Assembly (NCBI GenBank): GCA_947167715.1
Contig: CAMVJD010000006.1
Span: 35,049 to 99,048, forward strand
Direction: 5' to 3'
Source: an uncultured Eubacteriaceae bacterium
Lineage (GTDB): Bacteria > Bacillota > Clostridia > Lachnospirales > CAG-274
DNA length: 64,000 nucleotides
Shown here: positions 53,618-62,727 of the stretch, one piece after another
How positions within the stretch are numbered: the first letter of the stretch is position 1
Layout: each line of letters opens with the position of its first letter
Notes under the pieces: model-generated
What the model saw: the letters and a program-made list of their open reading frames with translations, nothing else
What the model was told of the DNA's origin: nothing
Databases searched by the model: none
Position numbers and translations under genes: made by a program

Positions 53618-53784
53618 TTTTTTTATATCCTCCTTAAATTTTTAGGGTACCCGCAATGCGAAAGACCCTTTAGTTTATATTTTTTAATAGCTCTGCACAT
53701 TGTTACTATACTATATATCTAAAAGTTTGGCAAGACTTTTTTTAAATTTTTTTAAAAAAATTTTTATTTTTTTGAAAAACAGGC

Positions 53785-54798
53785 TTATTCCTGCGCTTCT
53801 GTTATTTCGGGCTTAAGCTTTTCGGCTATTTTATTTACTATATCGCCCTCGATAAACTTACTGCATTGCAAAATAGCACCTCTTATATCCTTATGGTCGC
53901 TGCTGCCGTGAGCCTTTACCACAAGTGCCTTAAGGCCAAGGAACGGGGCGCCTGCTACCTCGTCATACTCAAAATACGCCTTAACGCGCTTAAATGCGCC
54001 CGAGGCAATAACAGCGCCAAGCTTTGAGATAAAGCTTGCCATAAGCTCTTTTTTGATTATGCGAAGCAGGCTTTTGCTGAAGCCCTCCATAAGCTTAAGT
54101 ATTACATTGCCAACAAAGGCGTCGCAGACGATAACATCGGCCTCGCCCCTCGATATTTCTCGGGCCTCTATATTGCCGACAAAGTTAATGTTTTTCTGCT
54201 GTTTTAACAGGCCGTAGGTCTCCTTAACCACCGCATTGCCCTTTTCTTCCTCTGCGCCTATATTTACAAGCGCTACACGCGGGTCCTTAACGCCTAAAAC
54301 ATTTTCGCAGTATACAGAGCCCATTGTGGCAAACTGCGCCAGATAGCTTGGCTTGGCATCCACATTGGCGCCTGCATCTATAAGCAGGGTAAAGCCCTTT
54401 TCCGTGGGTAAAACGGTACCGAGTGCGGGGCGCTCTACACCCTTTATCCTGCCGACAATAAGCGTTGCGCCCGTTAAAAGCGCGCCCGTATTGCCCGCCG
54501 AAACAAAGGCATCGGCCTCGCCCTTTTTAAGCATATTCATACCCACCACCATAGATGAGTTTTTCTTTTTCTTGATAGCCACAGTCGGGGTATCGCAGTT
54601 TTCGATCACCTCGTCTGCGTTTACAATGAAAATTTTGTCCTCGTCATAGGTGTATTTGGCAAGCTCGGCCTTGATAAGCTCTTCCTTGCCGACAAGGGCT
54701 ATTTTATAATTGATCTCCTTAGACGTGTTTACCGCGCCCAAAACTATCTCTGCGGGGGCGTTGTCGCCACCCATTGCATCAACAGCAATAACCTGCAT
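53785..54798 (-). CDS. plsX: Phosphate acyltransferase
   Basis: This 337-aa enzyme makes acyl-phosphate from acyl-ACP, the first step of phospholipid synthesis in Firmicutes (with PlsY). Motifs are IAVDAMGGDNAPAEIVLGAV, EVIENCDTPTVAIKKKKNSS, AFVSAGNTGALLTGATLIVG, and MEGFSKSLLRIIKKELM. LDGANVDAKP-like LLIDAGANVDAKPSYL and KALVVKAHGSSDHKDIRGAI are family hallmarks. The length is usual. AAGGAG precedes the ATG. In many genomes plsX precedes fabH or fabD; here acpP follows it directly. FapR was not seen. Confidence 0.95.
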   Translation of the reverse strand: MQVIAVDAMGGDNAPAEIVLGAVNTSKEINYKIALVGKEELIKAELAKYTYDEDKIFIVNADEVIENCDTPTVAIKKKKNSSMVVGMNMLKKGEADAFVSAGNTGALLTGATLIVGRIKGVERPALGTVLPTEKGFTLLIDAGANVDAKPSYLAQFATMGSVYCENVLGVKDPRVALVNIGAEEEKGNAVVKETYGLLKQQKNINFVGNIEAREISRGEADVIVCDAFVGNVILKLMEGFSKSLLRIIKKELMASFISKLGAVIASGAFKRVKAYFEYDEVAGAPFLGLKALVVKAHGSSDHKDIRGAILQCSKFIEGDIVNKIAEKLKPEITEAQE

Positions 54799-54836
54799 TT
54801 TCCTGCACTCCTTATTATTTTTTTATGGTTTTTTCC

Positions 54837-54878
54837 GGGGGGTTCGGTCACTGCCCCGCGTAGGGGCGCATAGCCCCC
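54837..54878 (-). repeat. GC-rich dispersed intergenic repeat, copy 1
   Basis: Read on the minus strand, GGGGCTATGCGCCCCTACGC and the following GGGGCAGTGACCGAACCCC match the repeat at 62665-62703 over 39 bases with five differences. It includes internal GCGCCCC/GGGGC stems. It lies between pfkA and plsX. Confidence 0.75.
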
Positions 54879-54892
54879 AAGCTGTTTAAAAT

Positions 54893-55966
54893 TTAGTCAC
54901 CGAAAGATATGCCTATATCCCTTGCCGCCTTTACTACCTCGTCGTCAAGCGGCACGGTCTTAAGCTTGCCCGCGACCTCACCAAGGGGTACGGGTACTAT
55001 CTCGGTATCCTTTAAGCCGACCATATACCCATATTTTTTATTGATTATAAGCTCCGCCGCCTTGGCACCGAAGCGTGTTGCCAGCACTCTGTCATACGCC
55101 GACGGCTCACCGCCGCGCTGAACGTGGCCGGGTATGGTAACACGCACCTCAAGGTCGCTCCTTACGGCTATCTCATCGGCTATGCGATAGGATATATTTG
55201 AATACTTCATATTCTCTCTCGCCTGCTTAAATTCCTTCTTGCTCATTTTAGCCTCTTCCTTGGATATTGCACCCTCGGCAACGGCAAGAATAGAGAATTT
55301 CTTTTTAGCCTGTCTGCGCGCCTCCAAAACCTCGACCACCTTGTCGATATCATAAGGTATCTCGGGCAGAAGAATTACCTCAACACCGCCCGCAACACCT
55401 GCGTAAAGCGTAAGCCAGCCTGCCTTATGTCCCATTATCTCGGCAATAAAAATACGGCTGTGGCTTGTTGCGGTTGAGTGGAGCCTGTCAATAACATCCG
55501 TTGCTACGCCCAAAGCACTGTGAAAGCCAAAGGTCATATCCGTGCCCCAGATATCGTTGTCAATGGTCTTTGGCAGGGTAACGACATTAAGCCCCTCCTC
55601 GCTTAAAAGGTTGGCCGTTTTGTGCGTACCGTTGCCGCCCAGTATTACAAGGCAGTCAAGACCCAAAAGATTGTAGGTCTCCTTCATCTTTTTAACGCGG
55701 GGCATACCCTCTTCATTTTTAAGCTCCTTAAACGGTACACGCGATGTACCCAGTATAGTGCCGCCCAGGTTAAGTATACCCGAAAAGTCGCTTGATGTAA
55801 GCACATCATACTCGTTGTTGATAAGGCCCTTGTATCCGTCCTTAAAACCGTAGACCTTCAACTCGTTCGAGCCGTAATGCTCAAATAAGTGCTTTGCAAC
55901 ACCCCTCATTGTCGCATTAAGTCCCTGACAGTCACCGCCGCTTGTTAAAAAACCTATTTTCTTCAT
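54893..55966 (-). CDS. pfkA: 6-phosphofructokinase, PfkA superfamily
   Basis: This 357-aa enzyme catalyses the committed step of glycolysis. KIGFLTSGGDCQGLNATMRG is the N-terminal nucleotide loop, PKTIDNDIWGTDMTFGFHSA contains the catalytic Asp, and IAEIMGHKAGWLTLYAGVAG and GHVQRGGEPSAYDRVLATRF complete the active site. The usual ATP-type GGDGS loop is ILGGNGTHKTAN here. GGNGT does not have the second Asp of pyrophosphate enzymes (GGDD), so ATP is likely but not certain. The start is the ATG at 55966, which lies 7 bases after AAGGAGG; the ATG at 55972 touches that site. Length matches the long group (about 350) rather than the 320-aa enteric group. Confidence 0.93.
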   Translation of the reverse strand: MKKIGFLTSGGDCQGLNATMRGVAKHLFEHYGSNELKVYGFKDGYKGLINNEYDVLTSSDFSGILNLGGTILGTSRVPFKELKNEEGMPRVKKMKETYNLLGLDCLVILGGNGTHKTANLLSEEGLNVVTLPKTIDNDIWGTDMTFGFHSALGVATDVIDRLHSTATSHSRIFIAEIMGHKAGWLTLYAGVAGGVEVILLPEIPYDIDKVVEVLEARRQAKKKFSILAVAEGAISKEEAKMSKKEFKQARENMKYSNISYRIADEIAVRSDLEVRVTIPGHVQRGGEPSAYDRVLATRFGAKAAELIINKKYGYMVGLKDTEIVPVPLGEVAGKLKTVPLDDEVVKAARDIGISFGD

Positions 55967-56115
55967 ACCCATACCTCCTTAAAATGTATTTTATGTTTGA
56001 TTTTGTTGCTGTGTTGTAAAATCGGAAACCCCGCCGTCATCACGTTTGTATCAATGACTCGGCTAATGCAGCGTTATCGTTAAACGTATCTGCATCGACC
56101 ATCAAAACACTTTCA

Positions 56116-56844
56116 TCAAGAGTAAGTCTTACTTTTCTTCCCGTGTAAAACTTCGCAAAAAACACAAATCAAGCCTATTGCCACAAAGACAAAAAACCAA
56201 TAGCCAAACTCGTCATCCTCTTTTCTTTTGACATATTCTTTTCCTACCAGGTTCTTTGTCTGCGAAACATCTATTAGCTTTTTCACAAATTTACCGTCTT
56301 TTGCCACGTTTATAACATCAAGATCGTTTGTATATTCTTTTCCTATACTGTTTTCCAAAGTATAAGTATATCCGTCATAATTTTGAACAAGTCCGCGATC
56401 GGTATAATCCAAGGGAAATCTCGCTCCCTCGACAGCGTAAAGCGTTACCGCATCCCCGTCAATAACTATTTTTTCTTCGCCGCGGTATATGTATAGCGCT
56501 ATCTTATCCCCTATCCAATAGCATAAACAGGTCGAACCCGCCATTTCACCGCCGGCGCCGTGAAAAGCATAGCCATACAGATATTTGCCCTTATCATCAT
56601 AAATATTGATAGTTTCGTTATTCATCAAAACCAAAACATACCCTTTATCATTGATGTCAAACGAGCCTATCCCCGAGGTAAGCATCTCCTCATCTATTTT
56701 TTTGATTTGGAGCCACTCTAAGCTTTTTTCCCTCTCGTTTCCCTTTATCTCGACCTCTCTGTATCCGGTAACATCACAGTAAGCGCGGTTTGCAAAGCAA
56801 CCTGTCACAAGCAAAAGAGCAATAAGCCTGCATATTATTTTCAT
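56116..56844 (-). CDS. Membrane-anchored or lipidated protein of unknown function
   Basis: This 242-aa protein starts MKIICRLIALLLVTGCFANR, a signal peptide with possible lipobox Cys (VTGC). The middle is beta-rich (GIGSFDINDKGYVLVLMNNE; INIYDDKGKYLYGYAFHG), with an NHL/WD-like strand rhythm. A C-terminal membrane helix (YWFFVFVAIGLICVFCEVLH) is followed by a short basic tail, so the protein could be held at both ends. The start is the ATG at 56844, 7 bases after AAGGA. The open frame from 56955 is longer only because it reads into the MITE-like element at 56869-57032. Not recognised as a family. Confidence 0.75.
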   Translation of the reverse strand: MKIICRLIALLLVTGCFANRAYCDVTGYREVEIKGNEREKSLEWLQIKKIDEEMLTSGIGSFDINDKGYVLVLMNNETINIYDDKGKYLYGYAFHGAGGEMAGSTCLCYWIGDKIALYIYRGEEKIVIDGDAVTLYAVEGARFPLDYTDRGLVQNYDGYTYTLENSIGKEYTNDLDVINVAKDGKFVKKLIDVSQTKNLVGKEYVKRKEDDEFGYWFFVFVAIGLICVFCEVLHGKKSKTYS

Positions 56845-56868
56845 CAAACCATCCTTCATTTTTCTCTT

Positions 56869-57032
56869 GGGAAACGCTGATTTAAGGATACCAAAAATAA
56901 TTTTGCGCATTTGCTTAACGGCTCTGTTTGCTATGTTCAGCCTGTTAGGCTTCACATTAGCATGGTCGCCTACAAATGCGCCGCCATCGGCTAAAATTAT
57001 TTTTGTTTATTTGAATTTAATCAGCGTTTCCC
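56869..57032. mobile_element. MITE-like element, 164 bp, with inverted terminal repeats
   Basis: Terminal repeats GGGAAACGCTGATTTAA (56869-56885) and TTAATCAGCGTTTCCC (57017-57032) are inverted copies, differing by one base in length. Inner arms CCAAAAATAATTTTGCGCATTTG (split as 14 + 9 bases) and CAAATGCGC ... AAAATTATTTTTG also pair, with an 11-base bulge. There is no gene inside. Flanks show CTT to the left and TTG to the right, so a TT target duplication is possible but unproven. It lies directly upstream of the gene at 56116-56844 and supplies its upstream region. Confidence 0.8.
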
Positions 57033-57084
57033 TTGTTAAAGCCGCGCACCGCCGCACCTTGCTTTACAAGGTTACACCCTGCGG

Positions 57085-57363
57085 TCAATTCCCTTTTTGC
57101 GCTGCATACTCCGGATCCATCATCTTTGCGGCCTCTATCTGGTTTGCGACCTTTTCCCTCTGCTCATCGGTCATACCTGCGCCGTAATCTCCGCTTAAAT
57201 TAAGCGAATCCTCCGCCGCCATTTTATTTACCGCATCCTCGGCAAAGCTGTATTTATCCCCTGCCGCGGCAGGTGCCTGCGTAGTCTCCTCGGTTTGTGT
57301 CTGTGTGCCGCCGCAGCCCGTAAGCATCATAATGACCGCCGCAGCCAAAATTGTTTTTTTCAT
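57085..57363 (-). CDS. Small lipoprotein A
   Basis: This 92-aa protein has signal peptide KKTILAAAVIMMLTGCGG with the lipobox Cys at residue 17. A Thr/Gln-rich linker follows (TQTQTEETTQAPAAAGD). The rest is short and helical (EDAVNKMAAEDSLNLSGDYG, DEQREKVANQIEAAKMMDPE). Not recognised. AAGGAGG precedes the ATG. The gene lies 12 bases after the next small lipoprotein gene, forming a pair downstream of the Na/Pi cotransporter. Confidence 0.75.
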   Translation of the reverse strand: MKKTILAAAVIMMLTGCGGTQTQTEETTQAPAAAGDKYSFAEDAVNKMAAEDSLNLSGDYGAGMTDEQREKVANQIEAAKMMDPEYAAQKGN

Positions 57364-57375
57364 TTTCTTTCCTCC

Positions 57376-57750
57376 TTATTTATATTGTTTATCCTGATAA
57401 TTTCTTACCGCATCTAAAGCGTCCTGTTCCTTTTGCGCCTGCGCCGCTGCATCCGAATAGCCCGGAACAACTGCATTTCTTGCATTTTCAAGGTCTGTTG
57501 CCGCATCGCCCGTGCGCTCGGGCATATTTATATTCGTCATATTCCCCGACATATTTTGCTTAAGCTGCTCCTGCTGTGCCTTCATCTGCGCCTCGACCGC
57601 AGACAGGTCATAGGTATATGGCTCCGTAGGCGGATCTGCCGTTTGTTCATTATGCTCCATAGAGCCTGCGGCATCAAGTACGGCCTTATCAACGGCATCA
57701 CAGCCCGTAAAAAGCATAATGCAAAGCGCCGCGAAAAAAAGTTTCTTCAT
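57376..57750 (-). CDS. Small lipoprotein B
   Basis: This 124-aa protein has signal peptide KKLFFAALCIMLFTGC with lipobox Cys at residue 17. The mature part is helical and Gln/Ala-rich, including LSAVEAQMKAQQEQLKQNMS and QAQKEQDALDAVRNYQDKQY. No known family. It lies 23 bases after the Na/Pi cotransporter and 12 before lipoprotein A, all on the minus strand, so the three are probably co-transcribed. Confidence 0.75.
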   Translation of the reverse strand: MKKLFFAALCIMLFTGCDAVDKAVLDAAGSMEHNEQTADPPTEPYTYDLSAVEAQMKAQQEQLKQNMSGNMTNINMPERTGDAATDLENARNAVVPGYSDAAAQAQKEQDALDAVRNYQDKQYK

Positions 57751-57773
57751 ATCAAGTACCTTCTTATCATTTT

Positions 57774-59435
57774 TTACTCGTCACCCAAAACCGCCTCGGC
57801 GATATTTTTGCAATGGTCGCCGATACGCTCTATATTATGAAGTATCTCGGTATATACCACCGAAAGATTGGGCGCACATTTTTTCTTTTTAAGCCGCTTC
57901 ATGTGGCGTTTTCTTAATTTTGCTTCCAGATCGTCTATTCTGTCCTCGTCCTCAAGAACCATTCTTGCAAGCTTTTTATCGTCGTCCTCAAGCGCCTTTA
58001 TCGAGTTTTCAAGCATTACCTTGGCTATATCGAAGCTGCCCTCTATTTCCTCAAGAGCCTCGTCGGAAAACTCATATTCCTTTTTTATCATAGTGTGGAC
58101 TACCTTGATTATATCCACACAGCGGTCACCGACATGCTCAACATCATTTGCAACGTGCATAAGCGCGGCAATTCTGACCGCCTGCTGCTCGGTAAGGCTG
58201 GTCTGTGTAGAGATATTTGTGATATATCTTACGATCGCATCCTGAAGCTTGTCCACTACATCTTCAAGCCTTGTTACCTCGTCAATATCCGACTGCGACT
58301 TGTTTTTGACCGCAGATCGTGCGCAGACCATCATTTTTTCGGCAAAGCCCGCTGTCCTCGAAAGCTCCTTAACACAAACGTGCATAGCAAAAACAGGCTG
58401 CTCCTGGATCTTTTCGTCCAGGTACTGCGGCGTGCTCTCGTCTACCACATCATCATCGCCGGGTACAATAAACTTAACTATTTTCATCATAACTCCGCAT
58501 AACGGCAGCCAAATAACCGCACCCACCAGGTTAAAGGTGGAATGTGCATTCGCTATCTGACGCGATATCACCTTAACATCGTCTACCACGCTGCCTGCGG
58601 GAGAAATAAAGCGTACAAACATACAAAACAGCGGTATAACAAACATAAACAAAAGTGTCAGCGTAACATTGAACACCAGGTTTGAAAGCGCCGTTCTTTT
58701 GGCATCCTTGCTCTTGCCCATACCTGCAATAAGCGACGGCAGGGTCGCACCGATATTGGTACCGAAAATTATGGGTATAGCGCCCTGCAAGCCGATAATA
58801 CTGGTAACGCCGTCACTTGTGGGCTGCTTTGCAAAGTTTTGTATAATAGCCACAACAGCCGAGCTGGACTGGATGATAAGTGTCATAACAAGACCCGTTA
58901 TCGCGCCAAGTATAGGCGTATCCGCAACCTTTGCGATAGTTTCCGTAAAGGCGGGGCTGTTTGAAAGCGGCTTCATTACATTGCTCATATTTATGATGCC
59001 CAAAAACAAAAGACCAAAGGCAAAAATAGTTTCGCCTATATTTTTAAACCGCTCCTTCTTTGCAAAAAAGTACATTGCAAAGCCCACAACTATTATGGGC
59101 CACACAAGGTCCTCGATATCAAAGGCGATTATCTGACCGGTGATGGTAGTACCTATATTTGCACCTATTACAACGCAGATAGCCTGCGGCAGCGTCATAA
59201 GCCCCGCCGAAACAAAACCTATGACCATAACGGTGGTCGCCGCACTTGACTGCAGCACAGCGGTAACAACAGTACCGGCAATAACTGCCATAAGCGGATT
59301 TTTGGTAAGTATACCAAGTATTACGCGCATTTTTTCGCCCGCACTTTTCTGCATACCCTCGCTCATCATATTCATACCGAAAATAAAGATAGCAAGACCG
59401 CCCAGCAGGCCCGAAAGCACGCTAAACCAATTCAT
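57774..59435 (-). CDS. Na/Pi cotransporter family protein with PhoU-like tail
   Basis: This 553-aa protein belongs to the NptA/YjbB-like family. It has two inverted halves with the repeated QSSAA-type motif: VLQSSAATTVMVIGFV and IIQSSSAVVAIIQNFA. Sodium-binding-region motifs GANIGTTITGQIIAF and GTNIGATLPSLIAGMG lie nearby. About eight to nine membrane helices end near residue 330. The C-terminal PhoU-like helical domain (about 350-553) begins QPVFAMHVCVKELSRTAGFA and ends IERIGDHCKNIAEAVLGD. It probably exports or imports phosphate. The start is the ATG at 59435, 8 bases after GGAGGA; the frame from 59483 is upstream of that site. Confidence 0.92.
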   Translation of the reverse strand: MNWFSVLSGLLGGLAIFIFGMNMMSEGMQKSAGEKMRVILGILTKNPLMAVIAGTVVTAVLQSSAATTVMVIGFVSAGLMTLPQAICVVIGANIGTTITGQIIAFDIEDLVWPIIVVGFAMYFFAKKERFKNIGETIFAFGLLFLGIINMSNVMKPLSNSPAFTETIAKVADTPILGAITGLVMTLIIQSSSAVVAIIQNFAKQPTSDGVTSIIGLQGAIPIIFGTNIGATLPSLIAGMGKSKDAKRTALSNLVFNVTLTLLFMFVIPLFCMFVRFISPAGSVVDDVKVISRQIANAHSTFNLVGAVIWLPLCGVMMKIVKFIVPGDDDVVDESTPQYLDEKIQEQPVFAMHVCVKELSRTAGFAEKMMVCARSAVKNKSQSDIDEVTRLEDVVDKLQDAIVRYITNISTQTSLTEQQAVRIAALMHVANDVEHVGDRCVDIIKVVHTMIKKEYEFSDEALEEIEGSFDIAKVMLENSIKALEDDDKKLARMVLEDEDRIDDLEAKLRKRHMKRLKKKKCAPNLSVVYTEILHNIERIGDHCKNIAEAVLGDE

Positions 59436-59710
59436 AGTTAAAGTCCTCCTAAAATTTACTTCATACTGCTTCATACATATCATACCATAAAATTACAAAT
59501 TTTCATATACTAAAAATTAAAATTTTTCAAGTTTATGAAAATTATACAATAGTGATCTGTATTTCACAAATTATAGCACGATTTTTGCCTATTAACAAGT
59601 GTGAAACAGATTATACTTCAATTAGAAAACATTAAACTTTTCGGGCGCTGTGGGTTTAAGGATGCAATATAATAAAATGCAAAAAATTGATAAAAAATTT
59701 ATAAAAATTG

Positions 59711-59739
59711 TTGACAATCACGCCCGGATATGATAGAAT
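59711..59739 (+). promoter_or_regulatory. Promoter of the rplU-prp-rpmA operon
   Basis: TTGACA (59711-59716) and TAGAAT (59734-59739) with a 17-base spacer lie about 105 bases before rplU, with the L21 leader between them. Confidence 0.85.
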
Positions 59740-59746
59740 ACATATT

Positions 59747-59843
59747 GTTTGTTAGCCGCACGAAGTTGGGTAACGTTAAGTTAAGGCATAAAGACGGCCT
59801 TACACCCCTCTCGGCGAGTTCTTATTTAAGGAGGTGTACAAGG
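59747..59843 (+). ncRNA. Ribosomal protein L21 leader-type 5' UTR
   Basis: From about 59747 the leader reads TTTGTTAGCCGCACGAAGTT and GGGTAACGTTAAGTTAAGGC, followed by CTCGGCGAGT. It can fold into short stems before the ribosome binding site GGAGGTGTACAAGG. Its place and size suit the L21 leader known upstream of rplU in Firmicutes, which binds L21 and regulates the operon. This rests on position and general appearance; no covariance search was run. Confidence 0.55.
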
Positions 59844-60155
59844 ATGTACGCAATTATTGAAACAGGTGGTAAGCAGTACAAGGTTGCAGAAGGCGACGTT
59901 ATTACTGTTGAGAAGTTAGCTGTTGAGGCAGGCAGCGATTACACTTTTGAAAACGTACTTGCAGTTGGCGAGGGTTCAAACGTAACTGTAGGCGCTCCCA
60001 CAGTAAAGGGTGCAAGCGTTAAGGCAAGTGTTATCGGTGACGGCAAGGCTAAAAAGGTCATCGTTTACAAGTATAAGCCTAAGAAGGGCTTCCACAAGAA
60101 AAACGGTCACAGACAGCCTTTCACAAAGCTTAAGATCGAAGCTATCAATGGCTAA
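59844..60155 (+). CDS. rplU: Large ribosomal subunit protein bL21
   Basis: This 103-aa ribosomal protein begins [20 protein letters not shown], the universal bL21 start. It ends [20 protein letters not shown], then [13 protein letters not shown], the conserved C-terminal RNA-binding segment. The start is the ATG at 59844, 9 bases after GGAGGTG. The gene overlaps prp by 8 bases (ATGGCTAA), as usual in Firmicutes, where rplU, prp and rpmA form one operon. Confidence 0.98.
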   Translation: MYAIIETGGKQYKVAEGDVITVEKLAVEAGSDYTFENVLAVGEGSNVTVGAPTVKGASVKASVIGDGKAKKVIVYKYKPKKGFHKKNGHRQPFTKLKIEAING

Positions 60156-60462
60156 GCATATAAAAGCTAAAATAATCAAAAAAAACGGTCTTATATATGG
60201 TTTTGATATTAAAGACCACGGCGACCCTATCGTATGCAGCGGCGTATCGGTGCTGACAATGAACACCGTAAACAGCCTTGAAGCACTGCTTGGCGTAGAG
60301 CCATTTGCAGAGATAGACGACAGCGGCGAGATATACTTCACCGTCGGCGAATATCGTGACGATAAGGTTCAGCTTCTTTTAAAAACCCTTGAATTGGGTT
60401 TAATATCTATCGAAGAAGAATATCCGGATGATATAAAAGTTTCCGAGGAGGTGCAGAGATAA
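60148..60462 (+). CDS. prp: Ribosomal-processing cysteine protease Prp (short-loop form)
   Basis: This 104-aa protein is in the usual place of Prp between rplU and rpmA. Prp removes the N-terminal extension of bL27. The catalytic Cys is in [11 protein letters not shown] (Cys30). The catalytic His of canonical Prp lies 12 residues before Cys, in a GHA loop; here the only nearby His is His24 in [10 protein letters not shown], 6 residues before Cys. The sequence may lack six residues of that loop, so the catalytic geometry is unusual. Start is the ATG at 60148, overlapping rplU. The bL27 extension downstream ([14 protein letters not shown]) is intact, suggesting the enzyme still works. Confidence 0.88.
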   Translation: MAKHIKAKIIKKNGLIYGFDIKDHGDPIVCSGVSVLTMNTVNSLEALLGVEPFAEIDDSGEIYFTVGEYRDDKVQLLLKTLELGLISIEEEYPDDIKVSEEVQR

Positions 60463-60746
60463 TGTTAAGAATTAACCTTCAGTTTTTTGCTCATAAAAAA
60501 GGTGTTGGTTCCACAAAGAACGGCCGTGACTCCGAGTCCAAGAGATTAGGCGCAAAGCGTGCTGACGGACAGGTTGTAAAGGCAGGCAACATCCTTTATA
60601 CACAGAGAGGTACTAAAATACATCCCGGTACAAACGTAGGTAAGGGCGGCAACGATACCTTATTTGCACTTGTAGACGGCAGAGTTAAGTACGAAAGATT
60701 AGGCAGAAGCAAGAAGCAGGTTTCTGTTTACCCTGTTGCAGAGTAA
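60462..60746 (+). CDS. rpmA: Large ribosomal subunit protein bL27
   Basis: This 94-aa protein carries the Firmicute N-terminal extension [20 protein letters not shown] with Prp cleavage expected after FFA. The mature conserved part [20 protein letters not shown] and [20 protein letters not shown] follows. bL27 reaches toward the peptidyl-transferase centre. The ATG shares bases with the prp stop (TAATG), so translation is coupled. It is followed by a clear terminator. Confidence 0.98.
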   Translation: MLRINLQFFAHKKGVGSTKNGRDSESKRLGAKRADGQVVKAGNILYTQRGTKIHPGTNVGKGGNDTLFALVDGRVKYERLGRSKKQVSVYPVAE

Positions 60747-60762
60747 AAATAAAGAAAAACTA

Positions 60763-60793
60763 AAGGTGTTGCAGATTTGTAACACCTTTTTTT
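60763..60793 (+). terminator. Terminator after rpmA
   Basis: AAGGTGTT (60763-60770) and AACACCTT (60781-60788) form an 8-bp stem followed by a run of T to 60793. It ends the rplU-prp-rpmA transcript. A second short GGTGACACC palindrome with TTTTT follows near 60835. Confidence 0.9.
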
Positions 60794-60857
60794 ATACAAC
60801 TCTAAAATGATATTGGAAATAGAGTATTACAAGGGTGACACCTTTTTATACGGAAAG

Positions 60858-61035
60858 CCTGTATCAAAACAGGTACTGTTAAAGCAAGTCAATGATATTC
60901 GTATTCCGCAGAAATAAATTTCTGCTACATACTCATAACCAACGGAATTGCAAGCAATTCCAAATTCAGTGGGAGTTTGGACTCCCGCTGAATTTTAAGT
61001 AAGCACCCCCGCTTTAGAAGCGGGGGGACTTCCTT
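60858..61035 (+). mobile_element. Orphan IS200/IS605-type right-end hairpin array (omega-RNA-like)
   Basis: Five hairpins follow one another: CCTGT/ACAGG (60858-60873), GCAGAAAT/ATTTCTGC (60908-60925), GGAATTGC/GCAATTCC (60944-60961), AAATTCAGTGGGAGT/ACTCCCGCTGAATTT (60962-60995), and CCCCCGCTT/AAGCGGGGG (61006-61026). The last is followed by ACTTCCTTAG. The dense subterminal hairpins and the final GC-rich stem resemble the right end and omega-RNA of IS200/IS605 elements. There is no tnpA or tnpB here, so this is a remnant or a non-autonomous copy mobilised in trans. I did not verify it against reference ends. Confidence 0.55.
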
Positions 61036-61056
61036 AGTTTGTTAAATCAAACACAA

Positions 61057-61200
61057 ATGCAATACGACCGCGGCACCGACAATTTTATCGACTTGTTTTG
61101 CCGAATGTTCGGTTATGAGCGTATTGACAAACCGCAGATTTCCGACTATACTTACGACAGGGACACGGGAAAAATATATCAAATAAATTATATGCAGTAA
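61057..61200 (+). pseudogene. Short C-terminal coding fragment beside the IS-like remnant
   Basis: The 47-codon frame MQYDRGTDNFIDLFCRMFGY, then ERIDKPQISDYTYDRDTGKI and YQINYMQ, has the composition of a real protein. It has no ribosome binding site and begins just after the hairpin array ends. I infer the 3' remnant of a gene truncated by the mobile element. The family is not recognised. Confidence 0.5.
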
Positions 61201-61326
61201 CTTTGCGCCGCAGGCTAATATCCGCAGGGTGAGCTTTGCTTACCCGAGGAGCGAACGCAAGTTCGCATACATTACAGGCTTGCAAGTGACGCCCTTGGGC
61301 GGCGCGCAGACAAGACTGCCAAAAAT

Positions 61327-61348
61327 GGCGAAAAACCTGTTTTTCGCC
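61327..61348 (+). other. Perfect hairpin just upstream of obg
   Basis: GGCGAAAAAC (61327-61336) and GTTTTTCGCC (61339-61348) form a perfect 10-bp stem, 22 bases before the obg start. No T run follows, so it is not a standard terminator. It might affect obg translation. The surrounding 61201-61370 has other short GC stems (GGGTGAGC/GCTTACCC; GCGAAC/GTTCGC) and no gene. Confidence 0.5.
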
Positions 61349-61355
61349 AGATTAA

Positions 61356-62654
<1,299 letters not shown>

Positions 62655-62664
62655 GTTTTTTGTG

Positions 62665-62727
62665 GGGCTGCGCGCCCCTGCGCGGGGTAATGACCGAACC
62701 CCTGCGCGGGGTAATGAGCGAACCCCA
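62665..62727 (+). repeat. GC-rich dispersed intergenic repeat, copy 2 with tandem unit
   Basis: GGGGCTGCGCGCCCCTGCGC starts at 62665. CCCCTGCGCGGGGTAATGAC-CGAA at 62676-62699 is repeated almost exactly at 62700-62723. The first 39 bases match the repeat at 54837-54878 (opposite strand). Both lie between genes. Confidence 0.8.
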
